Assembly (NCBI RefSeq): GCF_009664855.1
Contig: NZ_CP045928.1
Span: forward strand, 4,930,331 to 4,994,330
Length of the DNA: 64,000 nt
Direction of reading: 5' to 3'
Source: Flavobacterium sp. SLB02
Lineage (GTDB): Bacteria; Bacteroidota; Bacteroidia; Flavobacteriales; Flavobacteriaceae
Below, piece by piece: positions 51,244 to 60,056 of this stretch (its first letter is position 1; every line of letters begins with the position of its first letter). A program made the position numbers and the translations under genes. A model generated the notes under the pieces. That model searched no databases, had not been told where the DNA came from, and saw nothing but the letters and a program-made list of their open reading frames with translations.

Positions 51244-51271
51244 GGAAACTTTTACAGTGTTTAGAGTTTCC
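51244..51271. promoter_or_regulatory. Candidate TetR operator O2 (yceI, downstream of -7)
   Basis: GGAAACT, 14 bases, AGTTTCC. Starts 11 bases downstream of the -7 box in the yceI direction, over the initial transcribed region. Confidence 0.7.
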
Positions 51272-51282
51272 AATTGAAAGTG

Positions 51283-51313
51283 CAAATATAGACAGGAAAC
51301 TCTAAACACCAAA
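51283..51313 (-). promoter_or_regulatory. yceI promoter with consensus -33 and -7
   Basis: Minus strand: TTTG (51310-51313), 19 bases, TATATTTG (51283-51290). This is a full match to the Bacteroidota promoter TTTG-N19-TAnnTTTG, placed between operators O2 and O3. Confidence 0.75.
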
Positions 51314-51322
51314 AAAGTTTCC
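51295..51322. promoter_or_regulatory. Candidate TetR operator O3 (yceI, over -33)
   Basis: GGAAACT, 14 bases, AGTTTCC. Four bases separate it from the -7 box, the same as for O1 at the efflux operon. Confidence 0.75.
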
Positions 51323-51433
51323 AAGTTTTTTCAAAAATAATTTTAACTCCTTAAGAATTAACGGCTTTGGGGTCATTTCGCAATGGAAACTGTCATTTAA
51401 AACTTTAAGAAAGAAATAATTCATTATGAATCG

Positions 51434-51441
51434 TATCTTTG
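51434..51441 (+). promoter_or_regulatory. -7 box of the polyprenyl synthase gene
   Basis: TATCTTTG, 25 bases before the start codon at 51467. Confidence 0.5.
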
Positions 51442-51466
51442 GAGCTCGCAATTCAGATTATATTTT

Positions 51467-52441
51467 ATGCACGATATTAGCCAATACCAGGATTTTTTTA
51501 TCAATTATCTCCAAAAACAAAGTATTAATAAAGAGCCCAAAAACCTTTATGAACCCATCGAATATATTTTAGGTCTTGGCGGAAAACGCATGCGCCCTGT
51601 ACTTACCTTAATGGCTTCGGAAGTTTTTGATACTGATTATAAAGTAGCACTTCCGGCAGCAATGGCGGTTGAAGTTTTTCATAATTTCTCACTGGTTCAT
51701 GATGATATTATGGATGATGCGCCTTTGCGAAGAGGACAGGAAACGGTACATGAAAAATGGGATCTGAATACCGGAATTCTTTCCGGAGATGCGATGCTGA
51801 TTCTTGCTTATCAGTATTTCGAACAATACGAACCAACTGTTTTTAGAGACTTAGCAAAATTATTTAGCAAAACAGCACTTGAAGTTTGCGAAGGACAACA
51901 ATGGGATGTTGATTTCGAAAAAAGAAACGATGTTACGATTCCGCAATACCTGAAAATGATCGAATATAAAACAGCTGTTTTAGTTGCCGCAGCCATGAAA
52001 ATGGGTGCTATTGTAGCCAAAACTACTGAAAAAGAAGCTGATTTTATTTATGATTTCGGATTGAATTTAGGCTTGGCTTTCCAGCTTCAGGATGATTATC
52101 TGGATGCTTTTGGAGATCCGGAAACTTTCGGGAAACAAGTAGGTGGTGATATTATGGTGAATAAAAAAACTTATTTATATCTAAAAGCACGAGAATTTTC
52201 ATCAGCTGAAAAAGCATTAGAATTAGAAAAATTATTCAGTTTACAATTAGATGATAATACGGAGAAAATAGCCACTGCAAAAATCATTTTTAATGAATCG
52301 GGTGCTTCAAAAGCTACTCAGGACGCCATAGAAATGTATACTTTTAAAGCTTTTGAAACTTTAGAAAAAATGGATATTAACGCCGAGAAGAAAAATATTC
52401 TTAGAACTTTTGGCGAGAATTTAATGGGAAGAAAGGTTTAA
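51467..52441 (+). CDS. Polyprenyl diphosphate synthase
   Basis: 324 aa, E-type isoprenyl chain elongation. First Asp-rich motif in FSLVHDDIMDDAPLRRGQET, second in QLQDDYLDAFGDPETFGKQV. GGKRMRPVL lies near the N-terminus. Bulky residues are absent just before the first motif, which fits long-chain (octaprenyl-type) products used for menaquinone; chain length is inferred. Own promoter and a hairpin downstream. Confidence 0.92.
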   Translation: MHDISQYQDFFINYLQKQSINKEPKNLYEPIEYILGLGGKRMRPVLTLMASEVFDTDYKVALPAAMAVEVFHNFSLVHDDIMDDAPLRRGQETVHEKWDLNTGILSGDAMLILAYQYFEQYEPTVFRDLAKLFSKTALEVCEGQQWDVDFEKRNDVTIPQYLKMIEYKTAVLVAAAMKMGAIVAKTTEKEADFIYDFGLNLGLAFQLQDDYLDAFGDPETFGKQVGGDIMVNKKTYLYLKAREFSSAEKALELEKLFSLQLDDNTEKIATAKIIFNESGASKATQDAIEMYTFKAFETLEKMDINAEKKNILRTFGENLMGRKV

Positions 52442-52487
52442 TTTTAGTCTCAGTCTCAGTTTTCAGTAAAGTCTGTAAGCTAAAATT

Positions 52488-52556
52488 TAAGCCACCGATT
52501 AAAAGGATTTCAAGGATTAATCTGTGAAAATCTTTTAATCTGTGGCTTTTTTTGCG
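52488..52556. terminator. Long hairpin terminator
   Basis: AAGCCACCGATTAAAAGGAT and ATCTTTTAATCTGTGGCTTT form a long imperfect stem followed by T residues. Ends the polyprenyl synthase transcript; it is made of dispersed-repeat words. Confidence 0.7.
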
Positions 52557-52562
52557 CAAAGT

Positions 52563-52595
52563 AAACCCGAGAGGTTTTAAAAATCTGTAGGGTTT
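52563..52595. repeat. Dispersed hairpin, family C, copy 3
   Basis: AAACCCGAGAGGTTT and AAATCTGTAGGGTTT; degenerate relative to copies 1 and 2. Confidence 0.6.
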
Positions 52596-52609
52596 CTCAT
52601 TTTTAGACA

Positions 52610-54475
52610 TTAAAAAAGTTCATCCGGATCTACCAAATTGGATAATTTTTGTTTTAGATTACCTTCTAAAATAGTCAATCCGTATTGGTATGAGGCGTTC
52701 ATCCAACCGAAACCTTCTTCGGTTATAAAATCAAATTCGGTTCCTACGTTTCCATATTCTGCAAAGATTTTGTGCGAGCTTATCGATAAATCAAATTTCT
52801 CAGGAATAGTTCCGTTATAATCCACCGCGTTTCTGGTAATCAGCCAAAGCCAGCGATAGACCATTTCCTGTGCTTCTTCGTTGAAATTATAATTAAGTAA
52901 ACCTTCCCATAAAAGCATTTGATGCGGCGCCCAGCCAAACGGATAATCCCATTGGCGAATTGGTGCATTTTCGTCTACGCCGGCAATAGATTCTTTGGTG
53001 CTTCCGGCAATTCCGCCTTTCATTTTAAACCTTGGCAATGTCTTTTTTACCAAAATCTCAGCTTGTTCCGGAGTACTAATTTTTGCCCAAAGCGGGTAAA
53101 ATGTTGGAGCGGCCTCAAAAAAATGCTGTTCTTCGTTTACAAAATTGTAATCCAGATAAACTCCGTTTTCGGGATTCCAGCACAATTGATTGATTTTTTG
53201 TTTTCTCGAAGCAGCTTTTGAGAGCCAATATTCACTTGAAAAAGATTTGTCTTCAAAATACTGAAACTCATTTTTAAAGTACTTTTTAATCAAAAAAGCA
53301 ATATCAGTTTCATACTTATACAACAAACTATTGATCGCTACTGTATTCAAATTGGCGCAAACTCCCACCAATCTGTTTGTTGTATCATGTCCGCTTTCGC
53401 GCATACTGCGATCGTGAATAAAATACTTATCGAGTTCAGGATCTACTACTTCTCTTTCGAGATATTTCTTTTCAAATTCGCGTGTTGAGAGATTATACTT
53501 TGGTGCATATTGCTCTAAAATATCATCAAAATGTCCTTCTTCTACCTCAAATGGAAGTCCGATTCCTTCTGCTTTATAACGATTTAATCCGTTTGCGGTA
53601 AGTCGTTTCCCCTCTTCCATCCAAACCGTTTGATATTCTTTTATGGCAGTTTTCAGATGTCTTTCGATCCAGAAAATATCCGGATTCGACTTTTCTAAAA
53701 CATCCATAATCAGGGATGTATAAAGCGGCGGCTGTGTGCGGGTTAAATAATAACTTCTATTCGCGTTTAGAATTTTTCCGTAATGATCAATCTGATATTT
53801 AAAATTTTCTGCAATCCCCAAGGCAAGTTCAATTTTATCATCGATCAAAAGTCCTTTGGCAATAAAATAGCTGTCCCAACCGTACATTTCATTGAATCTT
53901 CCGCCAGGAACCACAAAGGGAACTCCGGAGATTTCATTGTTCTTAATTTGAAGTGCCAAAGCTAAAATCCCTGGTTTTTTATTTAGCGATAAAACATAGT
54001 CAGGCGAAATGTTTTTATGCATTTGTACCACTTTTAATTTTGGTGTTGCAGCTTCTAATTTCTTGAAATAATCAAAAACTATTTCGTCACCAAATGGCAC
54101 ATACAAATACGCCAGTTCGTTTTCGATTTTATTGTCTTCCAGAATTTTCTTTACACCATCAGCATCAATCGTTCTGGTAAGACCTTTCCAATACAGATTT
54201 TTTATTTTTCCTGAAATTCTTTTTACCGGATCTTCCGTAATTTCATCCAGATTAATTTCGGCAAATTCGGTATTGTTTTTTTTGGCCAAAGCCAGTTCCT
54301 GCAACAAATTCGAAAGCTGATAAGTTCCTTCAATCAAGGCAGAATTTCCGTTTTCATCATGCAACAAAAACTTTTTTGGGCCATTATCATCGATCGTTAT
54401 TTTTTTATCACCATCAGTATCTTCCTGAGCCAATAATTTTTCGATGGTTTGGAGTATATGTAATTTAAATTTCAT
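52610..54475 (-). CDS. Cytosolic trehalase (GH37) with fungal-type calcium-binding segment
   Basis: 621 aa, no signal peptide. GH37 signatures: PGGRFNEMYGWDSYF at about 189-203 and QWDYPFGWAPHQ near 520. The N-terminal 140 residues carry an EF-hand-like loop (residues 19-30, DTDGDKKITIDD), then GTYQLSNLLQELALAKK and NPVK-like segments that match fungal neutral trehalase (Nth1) as I remember it. It cleaves trehalose to two glucoses. Downstream of an MFS gene with an 11-base overlap, in a locus with a TonB receptor and LacI regulator. Confidence 0.9.
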   Translation of the reverse strand: MKFKLHILQTIEKLLAQEDTDGDKKITIDDNGPKKFLLHDENGNSALIEGTYQLSNLLQELALAKKNNTEFAEINLDEITEDPVKRISGKIKNLYWKGLTRTIDADGVKKILEDNKIENELAYLYVPFGDEIVFDYFKKLEAATPKLKVVQMHKNISPDYVLSLNKKPGILALALQIKNNEISGVPFVVPGGRFNEMYGWDSYFIAKGLLIDDKIELALGIAENFKYQIDHYGKILNANRSYYLTRTQPPLYTSLIMDVLEKSNPDIFWIERHLKTAIKEYQTVWMEEGKRLTANGLNRYKAEGIGLPFEVEEGHFDDILEQYAPKYNLSTREFEKKYLEREVVDPELDKYFIHDRSMRESGHDTTNRLVGVCANLNTVAINSLLYKYETDIAFLIKKYFKNEFQYFEDKSFSSEYWLSKAASRKQKINQLCWNPENGVYLDYNFVNEEQHFFEAAPTFYPLWAKISTPEQAEILVKKTLPRFKMKGGIAGSTKESIAGVDENAPIRQWDYPFGWAPHQMLLWEGLLNYNFNEEAQEMVYRWLWLITRNAVDYNGTIPEKFDLSISSHKIFAEYGNVGTEFDFITEEGFGWMNASYQYGLTILEGNLKQKLSNLVDPDELF

Positions 54476-55685
54476 CTTTTGCAGTTATTTTTTTGAGAAT
54501 AAAAAAGGATATTAATAATAAAGACATTGGAATTAAAGTAAAATAAAATGCGTTTTCCGGTCCTTCATTTTTAAACAGCCAACCTGTTATTCTGGAACCT
54601 AATGTGCCACCAAGAGCAGAGAAAATCACAATTAATCCAGTCATCGAACTTTGCAGATTCTTTGGTAAAGCACTTAATACAATCGAATTTAATAAAGGAT
54701 AAATAGGCGCAATAAACAATCCGATTAATGGAAATGCAAAACCTATTAAAGGTATATCTGAAAGTGTATCGATGTTTTTTACCTCGAGACCTACGGTTTT
54801 AGGAAGTAGAAAAACAACAATTAACATGGCCGAAAAAATACAGAAACTTAACACCCAGATCCAGTTGACTTTTTTGGTTACAATACCTGCAATTAATCTC
54901 CCAACAGCTAATGAAATAGCCAAAATACTGGCCATCATTATGCTAATATTTTCTGGTAAATGAAGCACTTTTGTATTGAATGTTGGCAACCACGAAAGGA
55001 TTCCCTGCTCGATCATGACAAACAAAAAGACACAAATCACAAAAATAACGGTAAGTAATTTTGCCATTAATTTGAACATTTGCAGGAAATCATCTTTAAG
55101 GTTTGCTCCTGCTGAAACTTCGGGCTCTTTGAATTTTACAAAAAATAAAAATAGAAATGACAAGAACGATAATCCCGCCAAAAACCAATACACATTCAAC
55201 CATGAATCAGGATCTTCTTCGTGATTAAAAGCCGGAAATAAAAAATAGGCCAACGCAATTCCAACCATAAAAAAACCTTCGATACTGCTCATTAAAGCAT
55301 TGTGCTCTTTTTTGGTTTCGGTCACGGTGCCTATCAGTGAATAAACCGAAACTTTAATCAAGGCAAAGGAAACCCCAACGGTTGCAAAAAGAATCTTAGC
55401 ATTATCGAATGAGTTTCCAAAATACATAGAAATACAAGCCAAAGTCACCAAGGCCAAACCTATCAACATCGATTTTCTATAACCTATTCTTGGTAAAAAA
55501 GAGGCTATAAAAAATGATACAATAGCAATGGGCATGTCTTTGAAAGCTTCCAAAATACTGGCCTGAACTTCATCTACTCCGTAATTTTTCTGTGATTTTA
55601 GGATCACAATACCTACACTATTCAATAAAATAGCGAAGACAAAATAATTAAGGTAAAGAGAGATTTTAATTCCTATGTTTTTCAT
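54465..55685 (-). CDS. MFS transporter, probable trehalose/sugar importer
   Basis: 406 aa, twelve membrane helices. The first helices begin KISLYLNYFVFAILLNSVGI with a conserved RIGYRKSMLIGLAL loop. Overlaps the trehalase gene and lies after the TonB receptor, so it probably brings trehalose (or a related disaccharide) across the inner membrane for the cytosolic trehalase. Substrate inferred from context only. Confidence 0.88.
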   Translation of the reverse strand: MKNIGIKISLYLNYFVFAILLNSVGIVILKSQKNYGVDEVQASILEAFKDMPIAIVSFFIASFLPRIGYRKSMLIGLALVTLACISMYFGNSFDNAKILFATVGVSFALIKVSVYSLIGTVTETKKEHNALMSSIEGFFMVGIALAYFLFPAFNHEEDPDSWLNVYWFLAGLSFLSFLFLFFVKFKEPEVSAGANLKDDFLQMFKLMAKLLTVIFVICVFLFVMIEQGILSWLPTFNTKVLHLPENISIMMASILAISLAVGRLIAGIVTKKVNWIWVLSFCIFSAMLIVVFLLPKTVGLEVKNIDTLSDIPLIGFAFPLIGLFIAPIYPLLNSIVLSALPKNLQSSMTGLIVIFSALGGTLGSRITGWLFKNEGPENAFYFTLIPMSLLLISFFILKKITAKDEI

Positions 55686-55715
55686 TTTTTTTTATTTGTT
55701 TGTCTATGCTGTGTG

Positions 55716-55762
55716 GTTACTGTACGGAGACGCACTGCTGTGCGCCTCTACAGTACTGTAAC
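55716..55762. repeat. Hairpin between TonB receptor and MFS genes
   Basis: GTTACTGTACGGAGACGCAC faces GTGCGCCTCTACAGTACTGT around a short TGCT loop, a strong stem-loop. It could protect the receptor mRNA or lower MFS expression relative to the receptor. Confidence 0.65.
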
Positions 55763-55780
55763 TATATTACGTTGAATTTA

Positions 55781-58420
55781 TTAAAAATTAATCGCTACCG
55801 AAAATCTAAAGGCGCGTCCTAAAATAGGTCTTGCCATAAACACATCGCTTGCCGCAGATGTTGTTTGTCTCGGATCTCCTTCTGTTAAACCTATTTCGTT
55901 GAATAAGTTCGAAGCATCTACTGCAAAACGAAGATTATTATAGGTATAATTTAATCCTGCCCCAACTTCTTTATAGGCTGGCAAAACTTGTTTATTATCC
56001 TGATTTGTGTATTTTTTATCATAATAACAGAACTGAACATAAGCCGTAAGATCTTTTGTAATATCAACTTCCGGTCTTAGATTACAGAAAAATTTAGGAA
56101 TTCTTCTGGCCGTATTTCCGTTAAAATCAAATGTAGAACCATCAGCATTTGTTCCTGTAAAATTATCGTATTCCGGTTTTTGAACGGTAAATGTAAAGTT
56201 CAGTTTTACAATACTATATCTTGCATTCGTTTCTACTTCAAGACCAATATTGTTTACATCAGCAAATTTATTTTCAGAAGATCCGTCAGATAAAATATCC
56301 GTGAAAGCAACATTTTTTAAATTCATGTGAAATAAATTCGCATTTACTGAGAAGAATGAACTGGCGTATTTGTAACCTAATTCAAACTGATTTACTTCTG
56401 TATTTTCAAGCTTGCTTAAATCTGCCGCATTATCATAAAAAGATTCTTCGATTGGAGATCTAAATCCGTGGCTATAACGAACATATGAAGCCATTTTATC
56501 ATTGAATTTATAGTTTCCTGCGGCTGTATAAGACCATTCGCTCACATCATATCTCCAATACGTATACGGATTTCCTTTTACCGTTGTTACTGCATCATCG
56601 GCTGTATTGTTGTCTAAAATTCCTAAATTCTCAGCAAAAAATCTTGCATTGTCTCTGTAACCAGAATATTTGTCTTTGTTGTACCTTAAACCTGCGTTGA
56701 AGGTCAAATTATCTGTTGCTTTAATTTCGGCATCAGCATAAATATCATTCAAAACTCCTTTGGTTTGTGCATCTCTTTCTAGCCAGGTGATTCTTTCTAC
56801 ACCATTCCAGGTATGATCTACTCCACTTGTATTGTCTTTTACATTTAATAATCTTGGGTTGTCTGAAACACCTACTAAATAAGAATTCCAGTTCCAGTAT
56901 TGATTTGATTTCCAGTTCGAATAGTAGTAACCCGCTGTTAATTTCACCGGATCTAAATCAAAATTAAAAGAGAAATTATTCGCAAAATTGTTCATCTTTT
57001 TCTCGATATGCCAAAGATCTGCTCTCATGATTAAAGCATTTGGATCCAGCCTTTGTCCGTTATCTACATAAGAATACGTTAGATTACTAGCTGTTGTATT
57101 TTGAACATCTGCTGCATAGGCATCTTGTGTCCACGGTCCTCCATTTGGGAAAATCGCATTGTAATTTAAATCGATGTTGGTGTTTTTGAAAGCATTTTTG
57201 AACGTTACTTTCTCCGATATTTTCTTTTTAAATTCAGCTCCAATAGAGTTGATAATTGGGTGAGAACCATCTTCTAAATCTGCACTAAAAGTTCCGCCGC
57301 CATATTGAGGTACATTTAAGTGACTTAAATTTACTGAAGTCAACGTTCCGTAATTCGGGTTAAATCCAGGGATTCCTTCTACTTTTCCGTTAGTGCTTTT
57401 TAGCGGAATTGGTAAATAGAATGTGTTTCTGTCGTCAAGATGTTTGAAGTTTACTCTCAAATAATCGTCATCATCAAATTTGTAGGTGATGTTTCCTTTT
57501 ATTTGTCCGCCTTTATTGGCTGTAAAACCAGTATTTCTAACTCCGTTATCGGCTCTGTAAAAACCTCCAACATTAAAAAATAATTTGTCCTTAATTAAAG
57601 CACCTGATAAATTAAGATCAGTTCTGAACATTCCGTAATCTGAAGTCGTGAATTTTGCTCTTCCCATAAATTCATTCTGACCTGTTTTAGAAATAAAATT
57701 GATAATTCCTCCAGGAGCGTTATTGGCAAAAATTGAGGCAGAACCTCCACGAACAGCTTCCATTTTACTTACCGTTTCGTCTAGTCTGTAAAAAGTATCG
57801 GCATTGGCAAATTGCAAAGCTCCATCTTCAAAAACCGGTAATCCGTCTTCCTGAATCTGCACATATTCGTAAGCTCCCGCAGACGGAATTCCTCTTGCAA
57901 AAAGGTTGTTTCCTATTTCTCCTCCAGATGCTTCTACTACAAATCCGGGAATGGTTTGAAGCAATGCCGCTGTACTCGATGGCGCTCTGTCTTCGATCGC
58001 TTTGGCGCCCATTGTCGTAATGGCAACACTAGACTCCAATTTTGATCTTGGCGTTGACGATCCTGTAACGACAACTTCTTTTAAGCTTTGTGATTCTGCT
58101 TCAAGCAATAAATTTACCTCTAGGGATTCTCCTTGTTTTATGGCATTTTTTTTCTCGAAGGTTTTATACCCCACATTGGTTGCAATAATGGTATACGTTC
58201 CTGCTTCAACATTCGAGAACGAATATCCTCCGTTTTCATCTGTAACGGTACTTTTGCCCGTTTCCTTAATCGATACGTTTGCTCCGGGAACGGTTACTCC
58301 GCTATCGTCAAGCACTTTTCCGGAAACTGTATTGGTATTTTGGGCAAACCCTTTATTTGGTAAAAAAAATAGGCAAAACATTAAAAATAATGTACCTAAA
58401 TACTGGTGTAGCTTTTTCAT
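55781..58420 (-). CDS. TonB-dependent receptor, probable trehalose uptake
   Basis: 879 aa. Signal peptide (1-27), a carboxypeptidase-regulatory domain (VSGKVLDDSGVTVPGANVSI; about 31-115), a plug domain with SLKEVVVTGSSTPRSKLESS, and a C-terminal 22-strand barrel ending FRFSVAINF. There is no SusD-like partner. First gene of receptor-MFS-trehalase, whose divergent LacI gene has operator-like palindromes upstream. Substrate inferred as trehalose. Confidence 0.93.
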   Translation of the reverse strand: MKKLHQYLGTLFLMFCLFFLPNKGFAQNTNTVSGKVLDDSGVTVPGANVSIKETGKSTVTDENGGYSFSNVEAGTYTIIATNVGYKTFEKKNAIKQGESLEVNLLLEAESQSLKEVVVTGSSTPRSKLESSVAITTMGAKAIEDRAPSSTAALLQTIPGFVVEASGGEIGNNLFARGIPSAGAYEYVQIQEDGLPVFEDGALQFANADTFYRLDETVSKMEAVRGGSASIFANNAPGGIINFISKTGQNEFMGRAKFTTSDYGMFRTDLNLSGALIKDKLFFNVGGFYRADNGVRNTGFTANKGGQIKGNITYKFDDDDYLRVNFKHLDDRNTFYLPIPLKSTNGKVEGIPGFNPNYGTLTSVNLSHLNVPQYGGGTFSADLEDGSHPIINSIGAEFKKKISEKVTFKNAFKNTNIDLNYNAIFPNGGPWTQDAYAADVQNTTASNLTYSYVDNGQRLDPNALIMRADLWHIEKKMNNFANNFSFNFDLDPVKLTAGYYYSNWKSNQYWNWNSYLVGVSDNPRLLNVKDNTSGVDHTWNGVERITWLERDAQTKGVLNDIYADAEIKATDNLTFNAGLRYNKDKYSGYRDNARFFAENLGILDNNTADDAVTTVKGNPYTYWRYDVSEWSYTAAGNYKFNDKMASYVRYSHGFRSPIEESFYDNAADLSKLENTEVNQFELGYKYASSFFSVNANLFHMNLKNVAFTDILSDGSSENKFADVNNIGLEVETNARYSIVKLNFTFTVQKPEYDNFTGTNADGSTFDFNGNTARRIPKFFCNLRPEVDITKDLTAYVQFCYYDKKYTNQDNKQVLPAYKEVGAGLNYTYNNLRFAVDASNLFNEIGLTEGDPRQTTSAASDVFMARPILGRAFRFSVAINF

Positions 58421-58459
58421 TTTTTTGTTCGGTTAGTTAGTAATTATGGTTATCACTGT

Positions 58460-58467
58460 CAAACTTA
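58460..58467 (-). promoter_or_regulatory. -7 box of the receptor operon
   Basis: Minus-strand TAAGTTTG, 40 bases before the receptor start. The two operator palindromes lie upstream of it, between about 42 and 80 bases before the likely start of transcription. Confidence 0.5.
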
Positions 58468-58501
58468 ACTACAAATCATAAAGGAATTTACGAATTAAAA
58501 A

Positions 58502-58517
58502 TCGAAAACGTTTTCGA
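58502..58517. promoter_or_regulatory. Candidate LacI operator 1
   Basis: TCGAAAACGTTTTCGA, a perfect 16-bp palindrome of the LacI/GalR type with the central CG. Confidence 0.8.
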
Positions 58518-58524
58518 AAAGACC

Positions 58525-58538
58525 TAAAACGTTTTCGG
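58525..58538. promoter_or_regulatory. Candidate LacI operator 2
   Basis: TAAAACGTTTTCGG; its centre is 21 bp (two turns) from that of operator 1, so both face the same side of DNA. Confidence 0.75.
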
Positions 58539-58584
58539 AACTTAAAAACTTACCAATACAGTTTATTTTTAGTACTTTTATTTC

Positions 58585-59610
58585 ATGAATGACACAAAAT
58601 TAATAGATATAGCCTCGGCATTAGGAATTTCGGTTACTACGGTTTCAAAAGCGTTAAAAGGATATACGGATATTAGTAAATCTACACGCGCCAGAGTTAT
58701 CGAAATGGCCGAAACGATGAACTACATCCCCAATTCTGTTGCAGTAAATCTTAGAACCAATGAAACCAAAACCATTGGCGTTATTATTCCGGCTACCGTT
58801 CATCACTTTTTTTCGAGTGTATTAAATGGTATTCTCGAAGAAGCCGAAAAAAGAGGATATCTGGTCATTATATTACAATCAAACGAAAAATATGAACTCG
58901 AGAAAAAACAGCTCGCTTTATTGATTCAAAAACGAGTTGACGGGGTTTTAATGTCACTCTCTAACGAGACAGACGATTTTACCCATATTAATGAAGCTAT
59001 CCGAAAAAATACTCCCGTAGTTTTATTTGATAAAATTGCCAAAAGAGTAGATTGCTCCAAAGTAGTTATTAATGATGCGAAAGCAGCTTTTGATGCCGTT
59101 TCTTACCTTATTAATAAAGGATATAAAAAAATTGCTCATTTTAGAGGTTCGTATGTTCCGCAAAACTCGATCGATCGCTTTTTAGGTTATAAAAGAGCGC
59201 TTGAAGCACACGGAATTGAGTACGATTCGAAATTGGTTTATGTTTGCGACAACAATACCGATTTTGAAGACGGCTACGAAAATGCCCAAAAAATAATGAC
59301 CGAAAATCCAGATATCGATGCCATTTTTGCCATTACTGATTTAGTAGCCATAGGAATTATTAAATACTTTAATGAAGCCGGAATAAAAACGCCTGAACAA
59401 GTAGCCGTTTTTGGCTTTAGCAATTGGTTTATGAGTACGGTTATTTCGCCAAAATTAACCACAATCGATCAACCCGGATTCGAAATGGGACATCAGGCGG
59501 TTTCCCTTTTAATTGATGAAATTGTAGACATAAAAGAACATCGTCCGGTAACGCATCAAATTATTGAACTTCCTACAAGAATCATTGAGCGAGAATCGAC
59601 AGTTAAATGA
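58585..59610 (+). CDS. LacI-family regulator of the trehalose locus
   Basis: 341 aa. N-terminal HTH KLIDIASALGISVTTVSKAL and hinge NYIPNSVAVNLRTNET, then a periplasmic-binding-protein-like ligand domain (KTIGVIIPATVHHFFSSVLN; AVFGFSNWFMSTVISPKLTT). Divergent from the TonB receptor, with two palindromic operators between them; it probably controls the receptor-MFS-trehalase genes and itself. Ligand inferred: trehalose or a derivative. Confidence 0.93.
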   Translation: MNDTKLIDIASALGISVTTVSKALKGYTDISKSTRARVIEMAETMNYIPNSVAVNLRTNETKTIGVIIPATVHHFFSSVLNGILEEAEKRGYLVIILQSNEKYELEKKQLALLIQKRVDGVLMSLSNETDDFTHINEAIRKNTPVVLFDKIAKRVDCSKVVINDAKAAFDAVSYLINKGYKKIAHFRGSYVPQNSIDRFLGYKRALEAHGIEYDSKLVYVCDNNTDFEDGYENAQKIMTENPDIDAIFAITDLVAIGIIKYFNEAGIKTPEQVAVFGFSNWFMSTVISPKLTTIDQPGFEMGHQAVSLLIDEIVDIKEHRPVTHQIIELPTRIIERESTVK

Positions 59611-59650
59611 TTTTTTAATTCTAACTTTGCCTCAATCTTAAAAAGCATCA

Positions 59651-60007
59651 ATGTTTCCGATTCCTGAAAATACCGATTTTTTATTGGCTGATGCCGAAAA
59701 AGAAAATCTATATCTAAGCCTTGTTGAGCAAATCAATAAAGACTTTAATTTGGCCAATGAAGGAATTGATTTCCCGATGAGCATTTCTCCCGAAGAATTA
59801 AAAATTCAGCTTCACGAAAAAATCTACCGAATGATTCAGTACAAATTTGCTGAATATCTGAACCTGCTTTATATTATTGATGTATCTGAAAGTGAAATCA
59901 AAAAACTAGACGGATCAGATTTGGTTGTTCTGGCTGAACAAGTTTCCTTTTTGATCTTAAAAAGAGAATGGCAGAAGGTTTGGTTTAGAAAACATTATTC
60001 TAAGTAA
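59651..60007 (+). CDS. Conserved hypothetical protein, 118 aa
   Basis: Soluble helical protein (MFPIPENTDFLLADAEKENL, LYLSLVEQINKDFNLANEGI, HEKIYRMIQYKFAEYLNLLY). No signal, no membrane helix, no recognised motif. It starts 40 bases after lacI, so it may share that transcript. Length and content are typical of small Bacteroidota proteins of unknown role. Confidence 0.7.
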   Translation: MFPIPENTDFLLADAEKENLYLSLVEQINKDFNLANEGIDFPMSISPEELKIQLHEKIYRMIQYKFAEYLNLLYIIDVSESEIKKLDGSDLVVLAEQVSFLILKREWQKVWFRKHYSK

Positions 60008-60056
60008 GTTGCCAAGGTTCTGAGATGCTGAGATACTAAGTTTGTAAGTTTTATTT

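Noticed and set aside
52919..53221. 100-codon frame opposite the trehalase gene
   Set aside because: It overlaps conserved GH37 motifs on the other strand and has no start context or domain.
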